The notes: generated by a model from the sequence alone, not told the origin. A DNA stretch of 64,000 nt from Scatavimonas merdigallinarum (GCA_018713055.1 DVFW01000028.1:62001-126000), one strand, 5' to 3'; positions 34,608 to 44,070 are shown, counted from the stretch's first letter. Numbers and translations: made by a program.

Positions 34608-35780
34608 ATGAGCAGAATTGTTCTTTATTCGCATGGAGGCGCGGGAAACCATGGCTGTGAAGCAATTGTAAGAGGAACGTGTAAAATCCTGCGGAAAGAT
34701 GAAAACAGGCTTGTTTTGTATTCGCTGAAAAGGCGGGAGGATGAAAAATACGGCTTGCAAAGCCTTTTGCCGGTTGAAGACCACAGAAAGGCATACAGCA
34801 GGCTGTCGCTGCAGCGTATGTGGGCGTCTTTTTTGGTCCGGATGAAAAGGCCGGCTTATGCAGAACGTCTTCCGCTAAAGCATCTGTTTCAAACATATGG
34901 CAGGGGAGATATTGCGCTGTCTATCGGCGGCGATAATTACTGCTACCGTGGGTTTGAGCAATACCGGGTGTTGAACGACGGCTTTCGAAAAAAAGGCGTG
35001 CGGACCGTTTTATGGGGCTGCTCGGTAGAGCCGGAAATGATGGACGCTTCTATGGTGGCAGACCTTGCAGGGTATTCTTTGATTACAGCAAGGGAAAGTA
35101 TCAGCTTTGAGGCGTTGAAAGAAATCAACCCGAAAGCAAAGCTGTATCCGGATCCTGCGTTTGTGCTGGAGAAAAAAGAGCTGCCCTGGCCTGACGGCTT
35201 TGACGGAAGAAACGTGATAGGGCTTAATATCAGCCCAACGGTAATCAGCTATGAAGAAAATAAAGGGAAAACATTTGACAGCGCAGTTGCCCTGATAGAG
35301 TATATTTTGCGATCTACCAATATGCAGATTGCATTGATTCCGCATGTTGTATGGGACGGAAAAGATGATCGCACGGTACATAAGGAGCTGTACGATATTT
35401 TTAAAGATACGGGCCGGGTTGTTTGCTTGGAGGACCGCAACTGTATGGAGCTGAAAGGGTATATCGCCCGCTGCAGAATGTTTATCGGTTCCAGAACACA
35501 CGCGACCATTGCGGCGTATTCCTGCTGTGTGCCAACACTGGCAATTGGTTACTCAGTCAAAGCAAAGGGCATTGCAAAAGACCTGTTTGGAACATATGAA
35601 AACTATGTGCTCCCCGTACAGGCGATCAGAGACAGGGAAGATATGGCTCATGCATTTGCGTGGCTTTTGAAAAATGAAGATTTTATCCGGAACCATCTGC
35701 ACACCATAATGCCTGCTTATTGCGCAAAAGCAATGGAAGCCGGAAAAGAAATCGACCTGTTAAGGAGTAATTTGTTTTGA
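34608..35780 (+). CDS. Polysaccharide pyruvyl transferase family protein
   Basis: 390-residue protein of the CsaB/WcaK family, which moves pyruvate from PEP onto a sugar as a ketal, giving the glycan negative charge. Signatures: HGGAGNHGCEAIVRGT near the start, LSIGGDNYCY, ARESISFEAL, PDPAFVL, and RCRMFIGSRTHATIAAYSCCVPTLAIGYSVKAKGI. The ATG at 34608 has GGGAGAAGAACAGAGT upstream; the in-frame ATG 30 bases earlier lacks a site. The iron-sulfur protein at 37309 is a common companion of this family in glycan loci. Confidence 0.88.
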   Translation: MSRIVLYSHGGAGNHGCEAIVRGTCKILRKDENRLVLYSLKRREDEKYGLQSLLPVEDHRKAYSRLSLQRMWASFLVRMKRPAYAERLPLKHLFQTYGRGDIALSIGGDNYCYRGFEQYRVLNDGFRKKGVRTVLWGCSVEPEMMDASMVADLAGYSLITARESISFEALKEINPKAKLYPDPAFVLEKKELPWPDGFDGRNVIGLNISPTVISYEENKGKTFDSAVALIEYILRSTNMQIALIPHVVWDGKDDRTVHKELYDIFKDTGRVVCLEDRNCMELKGYIARCRMFIGSRTHATIAAYSCCVPTLAIGYSVKAKGIAKDLFGTYENYVLPVQAIRDREDMAHAFAWLLKNEDFIRNHLHTIMPAYCAKAMEAGKEIDLLRSNLF

Positions 35781-37312
35781 AGAAAAATCAGTTGAAGTCA
35801 GGTGTGGTTCTGTCTTATATTAATCTGGCTTTAAGCAGTGCTATACCGATTCTTTATACCCCTGTTATGCTGCAGATACTTGGGCAGTCCGAATATGGGC
35901 TTTACAGCCTGGCAAATTCTGTGGTAGGCTATCTTTCCCTGCTAAACTTTGGGATTGGAAGCACAGTTGTGCGGTATTTGACCAAATGCCGGGCGCAAAA
36001 CGACAGGAAAGGCGAAGAACGAATGCTTGGCCTTTTTGTTGTTATTTACAGCGCGCTGACGTTGCTTGTTCTGATAGTTGGTACAATCTGCGCGTTAAAT
36101 TGCGGCCTGGTATATTCTGCAAAGCTTACCCGGGAAGAGCTCAGCCGCATGCAGCTTTTGATTTTTTTAATGACGGTTAATACGGCCATTACGTTTTTGT
36201 TTAGTGCGTTTACCTCTGTGGTTTTGGCGCATGAACGGTATATATTTAAAAAGCTGACAGAAATGCTGTCTACCGTACTGGCGCCCTGCATGAACCTGCT
36301 GATGCTTTTTATGGGTTTTGCTTCGGTCGGGCTGGTTGTTGCAACAACAATTGTCCATTTGTTTATGTATGGTTCGAATTTGTTTTACTGCCTGCGGGTG
36401 TTGAAGATCCGGCCCAGGTTTAAAAATATGCCGTTTGGTATTATGAGAGAGCTGGCTGCCTTTTCGGCGTTTGTTTTTCTGGGCATGGTGGTTGATATGC
36501 TTTACTGGGCGACCGATAAGCTGATTATTGGTGCGATGATTGGCACCGCGGCTGTGGCCGTATATAATGTGGGCGCTACATTCAACACGATTGTGACATC
36601 TGTTTCTTCCGCGATCAGCGGCGTTTTAACGCCGCGCATTACCAATATGGTGTTTACCGACTGTTCGAAAAAGGAATTGACAGATATATTTATTCGGGTA
36701 GGAAGGTTGCAGTATATTCTTGTATCGTTTATTATTTCTGCCTTCATTGTTTTTGGACAGCAATTTATACGGCTTTGGGCCGGGGAGGCGTATGCGCAGG
36801 CGTATCCGGTCGCTTTGCTGACGCTGATTCCGATTTTGATCCCGCTGATACAGAATACAGGCATCAGCATTGTGATTGCACAGAACAAGCATCGCTTCCG
36901 CTCTGTCATGTATGCTGTTATTGCCGTTGTAAACGCGGTTTCTACCGTTTTTGCGGTACAGTATTTTGGAATAATCGGCGCGGCGGCCTGCTCCTGTGCC
37001 GCTTATATTTTAGGCAACGGGCTGATCATGAACTGGTATTATTATAAAAAGACGGGAATTAATATCCCGCTGTTTTGGCGCAATATTTTAAAGATGAGCC
37101 CGGTGGCAGTGGGAATGACTCTTTTGGGGCTGTTTGCAACCCGGTATTTCAGTATAGATTCCTGGGGGCATTTCTTTTTGGGAGCAATCGTTTATACGCT
37201 GCTGTTTGTGCCGCTGGCTTATTTTCTGATGATGAACCAATATGAAAAAAACATGTTCAGGGAGCCGGTAATAAAATTAAAAAACAAGTTGTTCAAAAAG
37301 GAAGAAGTATGA
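35777..37312 (+). CDS. Oligosaccharide flippase (Wzx-type, MOP superfamily)
   Basis: Membrane protein of 511 residues with 12-14 helices that moves the undecaprenyl-linked repeat unit across the membrane. The opening SYINLALSSAIPILYTPVMLQILGQSEYGLYSLA is the classical start of polysaccharide exporters. It starts at TTG, overlapping the previous stop by four bases. With the EpsG-like polymerase it completes the core assembly machinery. Confidence 0.93.
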   Translation: MKKNQLKSGVVLSYINLALSSAIPILYTPVMLQILGQSEYGLYSLANSVVGYLSLLNFGIGSTVVRYLTKCRAQNDRKGEERMLGLFVVIYSALTLLVLIVGTICALNCGLVYSAKLTREELSRMQLLIFLMTVNTAITFLFSAFTSVVLAHERYIFKKLTEMLSTVLAPCMNLLMLFMGFASVGLVVATTIVHLFMYGSNLFYCLRVLKIRPRFKNMPFGIMRELAAFSAFVFLGMVVDMLYWATDKLIIGAMIGTAAVAVYNVGATFNTIVTSVSSAISGVLTPRITNMVFTDCSKKELTDIFIRVGRLQYILVSFIISAFIVFGQQFIRLWAGEAYAQAYPVALLTLIPILIPLIQNTGISIVIAQNKHRFRSVMYAVIAVVNAVSTVFAVQYFGIIGAAACSCAAYILGNGLIMNWYYYKKTGINIPLFWRNILKMSPVAVGMTLLGLFATRYFSIDSWGHFFLGAIVYTLLFVPLAYFLMMNQYEKNMFREPVIKLKNKLFKKEEV

Positions 37313-38433
37313 TGGCTATAATCACAGATAAGGAAAAATGCTGTGGCTGTGGAAGCTGCAGCGCGGTATGTCCGCAGGGCTGTATTACCATGCAGCCGGA
37401 TAAAGAGGGCTTTATGCACCCCCGGATTGATACGCAGCGCTGTACAGGCTGCCAGGCATGCCGGACAGCCTGCCCGGTATTGCACATGCCGCGGCGATTG
37501 CCTGTACAGGGGACGTATTCTGCATACAGCCGGGATGAGGCAGTGCGCAGGGAAAGTTCCTCCGGCGGCATTTTTACAGAGCTTGCACGGCAGGTTCTTG
37601 ATAATGGGGGCGTGGTGTTTGGCGCTGCCTTTGACGGGGCGTTTTGTGTGAAGCATATCTGTATTGAACGGCGGCAGGCGCTTTATAAGCTGCGGGCGTC
37701 AAAATATGTACAAAGCACAACTGGCGGAACATACAGGCAGGCACGCACGCTGCTGGAGCAGGGGCGGCTGGTGCTGTATAGCGGGACGCCCTGCCAGATT
37801 GCTGGGCTGCGGGCCTATTTAAAAAAAGATTATGAGAATCTGATTACGCAAAGCATGATTTGCCATGGCGTGCCTTCCCCGAAAGTATGGAAAAAATATT
37901 TGGACTTTATTGCCGGAGAAGATACAGTGCAAGGCGTGCAGTTCAGAAATAAGGAAACCGGATGGAAAAAATACAGGCTTAAAATTGTAAAGAAGGGCGG
38001 CGCTTATAGCGCGACAGTTTGGGAAGACCCTTATATGAAAGCGTTTGTCAGAAATTTGGCTTTGCGCCCGTCGTGCGGGGCATGCGCTTTTAAGGGCTAT
38101 AAGCAGACGGCGGATGTTACGCTTGCAGATTACTGGGGCGCAGAACAGCTTGAGCCGGAACTGGACGACGATAAGGGGCTATCCCTGGTGTTTATCCATT
38201 CTGAAAAAGGGCAAAGGCTGTTTGAGAGCCTACACGACGCGATAGCATGGAAGCCGGCAGATATGCATAAAGCCGTTTTATTTAACCAGTCGCTGGTCAA
38301 GGCCTCCGCACCACACAGAAGAAGAGCTTTTTTCTTTTCAAATCTTGAAAAATATCCGTTTGACGTGCTGGTGGAAAAGTGCTTGAAGTCGCCGGGAGCG
38401 GTGCAGCTTGCAAAAAAACGGCTTATTTTGTAA
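37309..38433 (+). CDS. F420H2-dehydrogenase beta-subunit-like iron-sulfur protein
   Basis: 374 residues. The N terminus is a 2[4Fe-4S] ferredoxin module, CCGCGSCSAVCPQGC and CTGCQACRTACPVLH. The remainder is the FrhB/FdhB C-terminal region found in F420-reducing hydrogenase beta subunits, with RESSSGGIFTELAR, ASKYVQST, LYSGTPCQIAGLRAYL and SMICHGVPSP. Relatives sit in many capsule loci beside pyruvyl transferases, where the function is not established; F420 itself is not expected here. Last gene of the polysaccharide locus, overlapping the flippase stop (ATGA). It may catalyse a redox step on a glycan precursor. Confidence 0.85.
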   Translation: MMAIITDKEKCCGCGSCSAVCPQGCITMQPDKEGFMHPRIDTQRCTGCQACRTACPVLHMPRRLPVQGTYSAYSRDEAVRRESSSGGIFTELARQVLDNGGVVFGAAFDGAFCVKHICIERRQALYKLRASKYVQSTTGGTYRQARTLLEQGRLVLYSGTPCQIAGLRAYLKKDYENLITQSMICHGVPSPKVWKKYLDFIAGEDTVQGVQFRNKETGWKKYRLKIVKKGGAYSATVWEDPYMKAFVRNLALRPSCGACAFKGYKQTADVTLADYWGAEQLEPELDDDKGLSLVFIHSEKGQRLFESLHDAIAWKPADMHKAVLFNQSLVKASAPHRRRAFFFSNLEKYPFDVLVEKCLKSPGAVQLAKKRLIL

Positions 38434-38495
38434 GCCGGGTCAGAAACAGGGTTAAGCGTATGTTCAACAGAGAGGGTAAAAGGTAATGAAAAGGT

Positions 38496-39362
38496 ATGAA
38501 AAAGTGTAAGGAGAAAAGAAAAAAGAGAAGAACGGCAATATGGGCGGCGTTGGCAATCTTTTTGGCGTTATGTATTTTTGTGGTATGGGACCAGTGGAAC
38601 TTAACGGCGACGCAGTACGAGATCCGTACAGAAAAGCTGGACAGTCCAGTCCGCATTGTGCAATTAAGCGATCTGCATAATAGAGAATTTGGCCCGGACA
38701 ATGCAGCGCTTATAGAAAAGGTGCAGGCATTGTCGCCCGATATAATAGCGGTTACCGGCGACATGAACGCGGACGATTCCAACCAGAAGCAGGTGGTGTT
38801 CCCGCTTCTTAAAAGGCTTGTGCACCTGGCGCCTGTTTATTATTCCCTGGGCAACCATGAATATAAGCTGGATAATCTGGAAGATTTTATTGAACAGATC
38901 AGGGCAACAGGAACGGTGTTTTTGGACAATGCAATGGTGGATTACCACGTTGGGGCGCAGACGATTACAATTGGAGGTATGAGCGAATATCCATTTTATG
39001 ACGGATATGCCCCGGACTATGACAACAACCAGCGCCATTTTCTGGATGCCTTTACGCAGGAGAAGAATTTTAAGCTTTTGCTGTGCCATTTTCCTGAGCA
39101 TTATATATGGCGTTATCAGGAATACAATATAGATCTTATGCTGGCCGGTCATACGCATGGGGGTGTTGTGCGCATACCGTTTTTGGGCGGAATGGTCGCG
39201 CCAAACCAGGCTGGTCTTTTTCCGGAATATGACGACGGGATGCACAGTTCGGACAGTGCGACTATATTGATTTCAAAGGGGCTGGGGAGCAATTTCTGGT
39301 GGCTGCCCCGGATTAACAACCCGCCTGAAATTACGGTGGTGGATTTAGTGCCGTTGGAGTAA
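38496..39362 (+). CDS. Membrane-anchored metallophosphoesterase (YkuE/YaeI type)
   Basis: 288 residues. A basic N terminus (KKCKEKRKKRR), one helix (about 14-32), then a calcineurin-like phosphatase domain facing outward. Metal ligands: QLSDLHNREFG, AVTGDMNAD, LGNHEY, LLCHFPEH and LAGHTHGG. Relatives act on UDP-linked or lipid phosphates of the envelope; the substrate here is unknown. It starts 62 nt after the polysaccharide locus and may be co-transcribed with it, as I see no terminator between. Confidence 0.9.
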   Translation: MKKCKEKRKKRRTAIWAALAIFLALCIFVVWDQWNLTATQYEIRTEKLDSPVRIVQLSDLHNREFGPDNAALIEKVQALSPDIIAVTGDMNADDSNQKQVVFPLLKRLVHLAPVYYSLGNHEYKLDNLEDFIEQIRATGTVFLDNAMVDYHVGAQTITIGGMSEYPFYDGYAPDYDNNQRHFLDAFTQEKNFKLLLCHFPEHYIWRYQEYNIDLMLAGHTHGGVVRIPFLGGMVAPNQAGLFPEYDDGMHSSDSATILISKGLGSNFWWLPRINNPPEITVVDLVPLE

Positions 39363-39397
39363 TACAGTTGTATTTTGCTTTGAAAAACAGAAATGTT

Positions 39398-39429
39398 GTT
39401 TGCCCCGGCGCGAACCTGCCGGGCCAAAC
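39398..39429 (+). terminator. Candidate terminator after the phosphoesterase
   Basis: GTTTG-C-CCCGGC pairs with GCCGGG-C-CAAAC. The T run comes only about 16 bases later (ATTTTTTTT), so efficiency is uncertain. Confidence 0.5.
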
Positions 39430-39557
39430 GCTTTAAATAGAATTTTTTTTCAAAAACAGATAAAAATAGATTAAAAGTAAAAAATATTAGGAAAAAATAC
39501 ATTTTTTAATCGTCTTAGAGGTTGCTTTTTAAAAAAAATTTGTGTAAAATGTATATG

Positions 39558-39586
39558 TTAACATTCTTAATGGGGCAGAATATACT
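39558..39586 (+). promoter_or_regulatory. Promoter of the CdaR/PucR-type regulator
   Basis: TTAACA (39558-39563), a 17-base spacer, TATACT (39581-39586). The leader to the start at 39647 is about 55 nt. The rest of the AT-rich 39430-39557 stretch shows no gene. Confidence 0.6.
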
Positions 39587-39646
39587 TTTAACCCCGAACT
39601 GATAGTTTTATCTGTTTTATTTTTCAAAGAATTGAGGGATTGTGTA

Positions 39647-40732
39647 ATGTCAAACAGACTGTTTCAGGGTGTTATCCATCAGATGAGAGATGCGATTGAC
39701 AGAACAATTGGGGTCATTGATGAAACTTCCGTAGTAATTGCCTGCAGCGAGCTGGGGAGAATTGGCGAAGTGATTGAAAGCGTAACGTCGGAAACACTTA
39801 GCTCAAGTGCCCCGTTTGTGATCAACGGACAGACATTTAAGTCCTTTGGCAGCAGCGCGCGCGCGGAATATGCCGTGTTTGTTTCCGGCAATGACGAGGT
39901 GGCGCAGAAGTATGTACAGCTGCTGTCGGTGTCCCTTGCAAGTATTAAGCAGTACTATGATGAAAAGTATGACAGGGGCAATTTTATTAAGAATGTTATA
40001 CTGGACAATATTTTGCCGGGGGATATTTATCTTAAAGCGCGGGAGCTCCGGTTTAATTCAGAGGTTACCCGAGTATGCATGCTCATTAAAATTACTTCCA
40101 AAACGGACATTTCCGCATATGATATTGTGCAAAATCTTTTCCCGGATAAGTCCAAGGACTTTGTGATCAATATTAATGAAACAGATATTGCGCTTGTGAA
40201 AGAAATACGTTCCGGAATTGATTCCAAGGATCTGGAGAAGCTGGCAAGCTCTATTGTAGATACGCTTTCCAGTGAATTTTACACGCACTGTGTGGTGGGC
40301 ATTGGTACCACAGTTACGGGTATTAAGGATCTGGCGCATTCCTTTAAGGAAGCGCAGGTTGCCCTGGAGGTTGGAAAGGTATTTGATACGGAGCGTACGA
40401 TTGTCAGCTATGACAATCTGGGGATTGCAAGACTGGTGTACCAACTGCCGACAACCCTGTGTGAGATGTTCTTAAAAGAAGTATTTAAGCGTGGTTCGAT
40501 TGAGTCGCTCGATCAGGAAACGCTCTTTACGATTCAGCGCTTTTTTGAAAACAATTTGAATGTTTCTGAGACCTCCAGAAAACTGTTTGTACACCGCAAC
40601 ACACTGGTATACAGGCTGGAGAAGATTAAAAAACTGACCGGCCTTGATTTGAGGGAATTTGAAGACGCGATTGTATTTAAAGTGGCGTTAATGGTTAAAA
40701 AGTATCTTACGGCGAACCCCATTAAGTATTGA
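39647..40732 (+). CDS. CdaR/PucR-type transcriptional regulator
   Basis: 361 residues. The N-terminal sensory part (1-110) starts SNRLFQGVIHQMRDAIDRTIGVIDE and is not typed. A GGDEF-like CdaR central domain spans about 130-280. The C-terminal PucR helix-turn-helix reads RFFENNLNVSETSRKLFVHRNTLVYRLEKIKKLTGLD. The ATG at 39647 follows GAGGGATTGTGTA. It lies ahead of ftsE on the same strand, separated by a hairpin at 40757. A link to cell division is only positional; members usually respond to small metabolites. Confidence 0.85.
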   Translation: MSNRLFQGVIHQMRDAIDRTIGVIDETSVVIACSELGRIGEVIESVTSETLSSSAPFVINGQTFKSFGSSARAEYAVFVSGNDEVAQKYVQLLSVSLASIKQYYDEKYDRGNFIKNVILDNILPGDIYLKARELRFNSEVTRVCMLIKITSKTDISAYDIVQNLFPDKSKDFVININETDIALVKEIRSGIDSKDLEKLASSIVDTLSSEFYTHCVVGIGTTVTGIKDLAHSFKEAQVALEVGKVFDTERTIVSYDNLGIARLVYQLPTTLCEMFLKEVFKRGSIESLDQETLFTIQRFFENNLNVSETSRKLFVHRNTLVYRLEKIKKLTGLDLREFEDAIVFKVALMVKKYLTANPIKY

Positions 40733-40756
40733 TTGTTTTTAAAGCGGATATGTTTG

Positions 40757-40792
40757 CGGGAGTGGGTGTTTTGATATGCACACTCCCGTTTA
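40757..40792 (+). terminator. Terminator after the regulator gene
   Basis: CGGGAGTG (40757-40764) pairs with CACTCCCG (40781-40788), followed by TTTACT. A second stem, ACGGGCTTT-ATTG-AAAGCCCGT at 40879-40900, lies nearer ftsE and has no T tract. The 40793-40943 stretch has no other supported feature. Confidence 0.6.
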
Positions 40793-40943
40793 CTATGGAT
40801 GCCGGAAAAGAGCCGGCAGATAGCGGCAACCGTTGCAAAAGAAGGGTTCATTTTGCAGTTGCATTGGCGCTTTGCGGGACGGGCTTTATTGAAAGCCCGT
40901 AAGGATTTGTGTTTAACATTGCGAGTTGGGAAAGGGTTACGGT

Positions 40944-41696
40944 ATGATAGAATTAAAAAATGTATCGAAAACGTATCCGAGCGGTACACATGCGCTGAAT
41001 AATGTCGATATCTCCATAAAAGACGGGGAATTTGTCTTTATTGTGGGTGCGTCCGGTGCGGGAAAGAGTACGTTTTTAAAACTAATTATGCATGAGGAAA
41101 CGCCGTCTGAGGGTGAAATTTTTATAGATGGGCAGGAAATTGTCCATATGAAGCGCAAACAGGTTCCATACCTGCGCAGAAAAATGGGTATTGTGTTTCA
41201 GGACTTTCGCTTGATTGACAAGATGACGGTATTTGACAATGTAGCTTTCGCTATGCGTGTGATTGGTGCTTCCAAGCGGGCGGTGTCCAGGCGTGTGCCC
41301 TATATATTGGGCCTTGTTGGACTGCGCGATAAGGCAAACAGCCGTCCTAGCGAACTTTCGGGAGGGGAGCAGCAGCGTGTGAGCCTTGCCAGAGCGCTTG
41401 TCAACAATCCAAAGATGATCATTGCCGACGAACCTACGGGAAATATTGACCCGGAGATGTCGTATGAAATTATTGATTTGCTCAGTGAGATTAATAAAAT
41501 GGGAACAACAATTTTAGTTGTAACGCATGAGCATGAGCTGGTTTCCCAGTTTGGAAGAAGAGTAATAGAGATTGAACGCGGGAGGGTGGTAAAGGATACG
41601 GCCGCCTCTGACGAGGAAAGTCCGGATATGGAGGAGGTTGCGCTGGACACATCCAAATATGAAGACCTGATTCGCGAAATCGACCGGGAAAGTTGA
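40944..41696 (+). CDS. ftsE: Cell division ATP-binding protein FtsE
   Basis: ABC ATPase of 250 residues that, with FtsX, couples ATP hydrolysis in the cytoplasm to activation of a peptidoglycan hydrolase outside. Walker A GASGAGKST, Q-loop VFQDFRL, signature LSGGEQQRVSLARAL, Walker B MIIADEPTGNID and the H-loop VVTHEHEL are complete. The C-terminal 20 residues are acidic. The ATG at 40944 is preceded by GGGAAAGGGTTACGGT; the in-frame ATG at 40926 is less likely. ftsX follows after 48 nt. Confidence 0.96.
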   Translation: MIELKNVSKTYPSGTHALNNVDISIKDGEFVFIVGASGAGKSTFLKLIMHEETPSEGEIFIDGQEIVHMKRKQVPYLRRKMGIVFQDFRLIDKMTVFDNVAFAMRVIGASKRAVSRRVPYILGLVGLRDKANSRPSELSGGEQQRVSLARALVNNPKMIIADEPTGNIDPEMSYEIIDLLSEINKMGTTILVVTHEHELVSQFGRRVIEIERGRVVKDTAASDEESPDMEEVALDTSKYEDLIREIDRES

Positions 41697-41744
41697 TTTT
41701 GGAAGAATGCGGCGGCGCACTGCGCCAGGGAAAGGAAATGATGT

Positions 41745-42641
41745 ATGAAGGGCTTTGGCTATTTGATAAAAGAGGGCTTTAAAAATGTGTGGCATAACCG
41801 TATGATGTCCTTTGCCTCTATTGGCGTTCTGATATCCTGCCTGCTTCTGACGGGGACGGCTGTTTTGATCTGTATGAACGTGCAGGCGGTAGTAGAATCT
41901 GTAGGGGATACGAACATGGTAAGCGTTTATTTAAAGGATGACATTACGCAAACACAGGCGGACGCGATAGGCAACCAGATTGCCGGAATAGAAAATGTAG
42001 CAACATGCGAGTTTTACCCGAAGGATGTTGCCATACTAGAGTTTGAAGAGGCGTTGGGTGATGTTTTTTCCCAAATGCAGGGTGACCAAAATCCGTTGCC
42101 GGACGCGTTCCATGTGTCGATGAAGGATCTTTCCCAGTATGAGGATACCGCAACGCGTATCCAGCAGATTGACGGGGTGGATAAAATTAGCAATAGAAGC
42201 GACATAGCAAGCAAGCTGACCAGCCTGAATAACCTGGTAGCGACCATGGGATTTTGGATTGTGGTGATTCTTGGGATTATATCGCTGTTTATTATTTCTA
42301 ATACCATCCGCATGACAATGTATGCCCGTCGTTTTGAAATCAGCATTATGAAATCGGTCGGTGCGACCAACGCATTTGTACGGATTCCGTTTGTAGTGGA
42401 AGGAATGGTCATTGGCCTGCTGTCCGGCGTGCTGTCTTCCGCAGGAATCATGTTTTTATACAATGCGGTTATGTCCGCAGCACAACATATTATTCCCTTT
42501 ACCTCTATCAGCTACAATACCGTGGCTGTACCGGTTACCACAGCGTTTATTATTGCGGGAATGCTGGTTGGCGCAGTTGGAGGATTTATATCAATCCGCA
42601 AATATCTGAAAAAAGAAGGAAATGAAATTCTTGGCTGGTAA
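41745..42641 (+). CDS. ftsX: Cell division protein FtsX
   Basis: Permease-like partner of FtsE, 298 residues with four membrane helices. A cytoplasmic start YLIKEGFKNVWHNRMMSFASIG leads to helix 1 (about 22-42). An extracellular domain (about 45-165) follows that would contact the hydrolase, and helices 2-4 surround MKSVGATNAFVRIPFVVEG. AGGAAATGATGT precedes the ATG. Confidence 0.95.
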   Translation: MKGFGYLIKEGFKNVWHNRMMSFASIGVLISCLLLTGTAVLICMNVQAVVESVGDTNMVSVYLKDDITQTQADAIGNQIAGIENVATCEFYPKDVAILEFEEALGDVFSQMQGDQNPLPDAFHVSMKDLSQYEDTATRIQQIDGVDKISNRSDIASKLTSLNNLVATMGFWIVVILGIISLFIISNTIRMTMYARRFEISIMKSVGATNAFVRIPFVVEGMVIGLLSGVLSSAGIMFLYNAVMSAAQHIIPFTSISYNTVAVPVTTAFIIAGMLVGAVGGFISIRKYLKKEGNEILGW

Positions 42642-42713
42642 GCAGGGCTAGAGCGTTTGGGAAAAAAGGATATAAAAGAGGAAGACGTCTATAAATTGGA
42701 AGGATGATGTGAA

Positions 42714-44003
42714 TTGTTGAAAAAGGGTTTGGGGATTTTGATTGCCATGTTGTTATGCATGCAGACTGTGGCGTTTTCGGCCACAGATATTTCACAGCTG
42801 GAAGAAGACAAAAATAAAACGGAAAGCAAGCTTGAGCAGCTTGAGAAGGATAAGGAAGAAAACGAAAAGGATATAGAGGAAAAAGAGGCCAGGCAGGAAG
42901 AGCTGATGGCGCAGCTTGCAGAGATTGATGAAAAAATCCGCGCAAGCCGTGCCAAACTTTTGGAGCTTGATAGAAAAATTTCAGAAAAGCAGGAGGATAT
43001 CCGGCAAGCCGACCAGGATGTAAGGAAAAGTACAAAAGAACTGCAGCAGCGGATCAGAGCCATTTATATGGCGGGAGACGCGACCAATCTGGAAATTATA
43101 CTGGGTGCGCGCGACTTTTCAGATTTTTTGGACAAGCTGGAATTGGTTGAAAGTATTTCTGCACACGACGCGCAGCTGATAGACCGTTTGAAGCAGGATC
43201 TTACCAGGCAACAGGAAGAAAAATCTGCACTGGACCAGTCTAAAGCGGAGCAGGAGCAGGAGCAGCAGGCGCTGGACCGGGAGCAGGCAAATTACCAGGC
43301 ACTTGTAGAGGAAAACAAGGATCTCCTAAATGCGCTGCACGACGAAGAGATAGAGATCAGCGACCAGCTGGATGAAAATAATGAAGAACTCAAAAAGCTT
43401 GAAAACGAGATACAGGAATATTATGCGGAGCAAAAACGTAAGGCGGAAGAAGAAAAAAAGCGGCAGGAAGAGTTGAAAAAACAACAGGAGCAGGCGCAGC
43501 AAAGCGGCGGATCGTCTGCCGGAGGTTCTTCCGGGTCGGGTGATGTAACGCCGACAGGCTCCGGTTACCAGTGGCCTGCGCCCGGTTTCTTAACGCTGAC
43601 CTCTTTGTGGGATGAGGACAGAGGTTATGCCAACCATGGCGCGCTTGATATTGCAGGCGCGGGAATCATGGGCGCCAGGGTCGTGGCGGCAGAATCGGGA
43701 ACGGTTGCGTTTGCTTATTCCGGCTGCACGCACAACTGGGGCAAACCCATGAGCTACAGCTGCGGCTGCGGCGGCGGATATGGAAATTACATAATGATTG
43801 ATCACGGCAATGGGTATTCTACCTTATACGCGCATTTTTCATCTTTGGCTGTATCGGCGGGCGATACCGTACAGAAGGGGCAGGTAATAGGCTATGCAGG
43901 TACAACCGGGCATTCGACCGGCCCGCATCTGCACTTTGAGACAAGATATATGGGTGAGAAATACAACCCTCTTAATGAGTTCCCCAATTACCCCAATGTA
44001 TAA
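42714..44003 (+). CDS. FtsEX-associated M23 peptidoglycan hydrolase with coiled coils
   Basis: Secreted murein hydrolase of the PcsB/EnvC-like type, 429 residues, starting at TTG. A signal peptide (about 1-23, AFSA) is followed by two long Glu/Lys/Gln-rich coiled coils (about 25-115 and 150-255), a Gly/Ser linker, and a C-terminal LytM/M23 domain. Zinc-site motifs are NHGALDIAG and HSTGPHLHFETR, both intact, so it should be catalytically active rather than only an activator. Position directly after ftsEX fits hydrolase control by FtsX. The S41 protease gene that often follows this trio in Clostridia is absent; a terminator comes next. Confidence 0.93.
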   Translation: MLKKGLGILIAMLLCMQTVAFSATDISQLEEDKNKTESKLEQLEKDKEENEKDIEEKEARQEELMAQLAEIDEKIRASRAKLLELDRKISEKQEDIRQADQDVRKSTKELQQRIRAIYMAGDATNLEIILGARDFSDFLDKLELVESISAHDAQLIDRLKQDLTRQQEEKSALDQSKAEQEQEQQALDREQANYQALVEENKDLLNALHDEEIEISDQLDENNEELKKLENEIQEYYAEQKRKAEEEKKRQEELKKQQEQAQQSGGSSAGGSSGSGDVTPTGSGYQWPAPGFLTLTSLWDEDRGYANHGALDIAGAGIMGARVVAAESGTVAFAYSGCTHNWGKPMSYSCGCGGGYGNYIMIDHGNGYSTLYAHFSSLAVSAGDTVQKGQVIGYAGTTGHSTGPHLHFETRYMGEKYNPLNEFPNYPNV

Positions 44004-44034
44004 AAAACTGTATGCCAAGTGATGAAGAGAAACA

Positions 44035-44070
44035 AAAAGCAGGAGGCGCTGCACAGCGCTTCCTGCTTTT
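44035..44070. terminator. Terminator after the ftsEX-hydrolase operon
   Basis: AAAAGCAGGAGGCGCT pairs with AGCGCTTCCTGCTTTT (16 bp with one wobble) around GCAC. The T and A flanks allow use from both sides; the DAHP synthase gene converges from the right. Confidence 0.85.

Noticed and set aside
33580..34896. Open frame of over 400 codons on the minus strand
   Set aside because: It lies antisense across a GT4 gene, an acetyltransferase and the pyruvyl transferase start, all strong genes with ribosome sites. Its translation is Cys/His/Phe rich and lacks recognisable domains.
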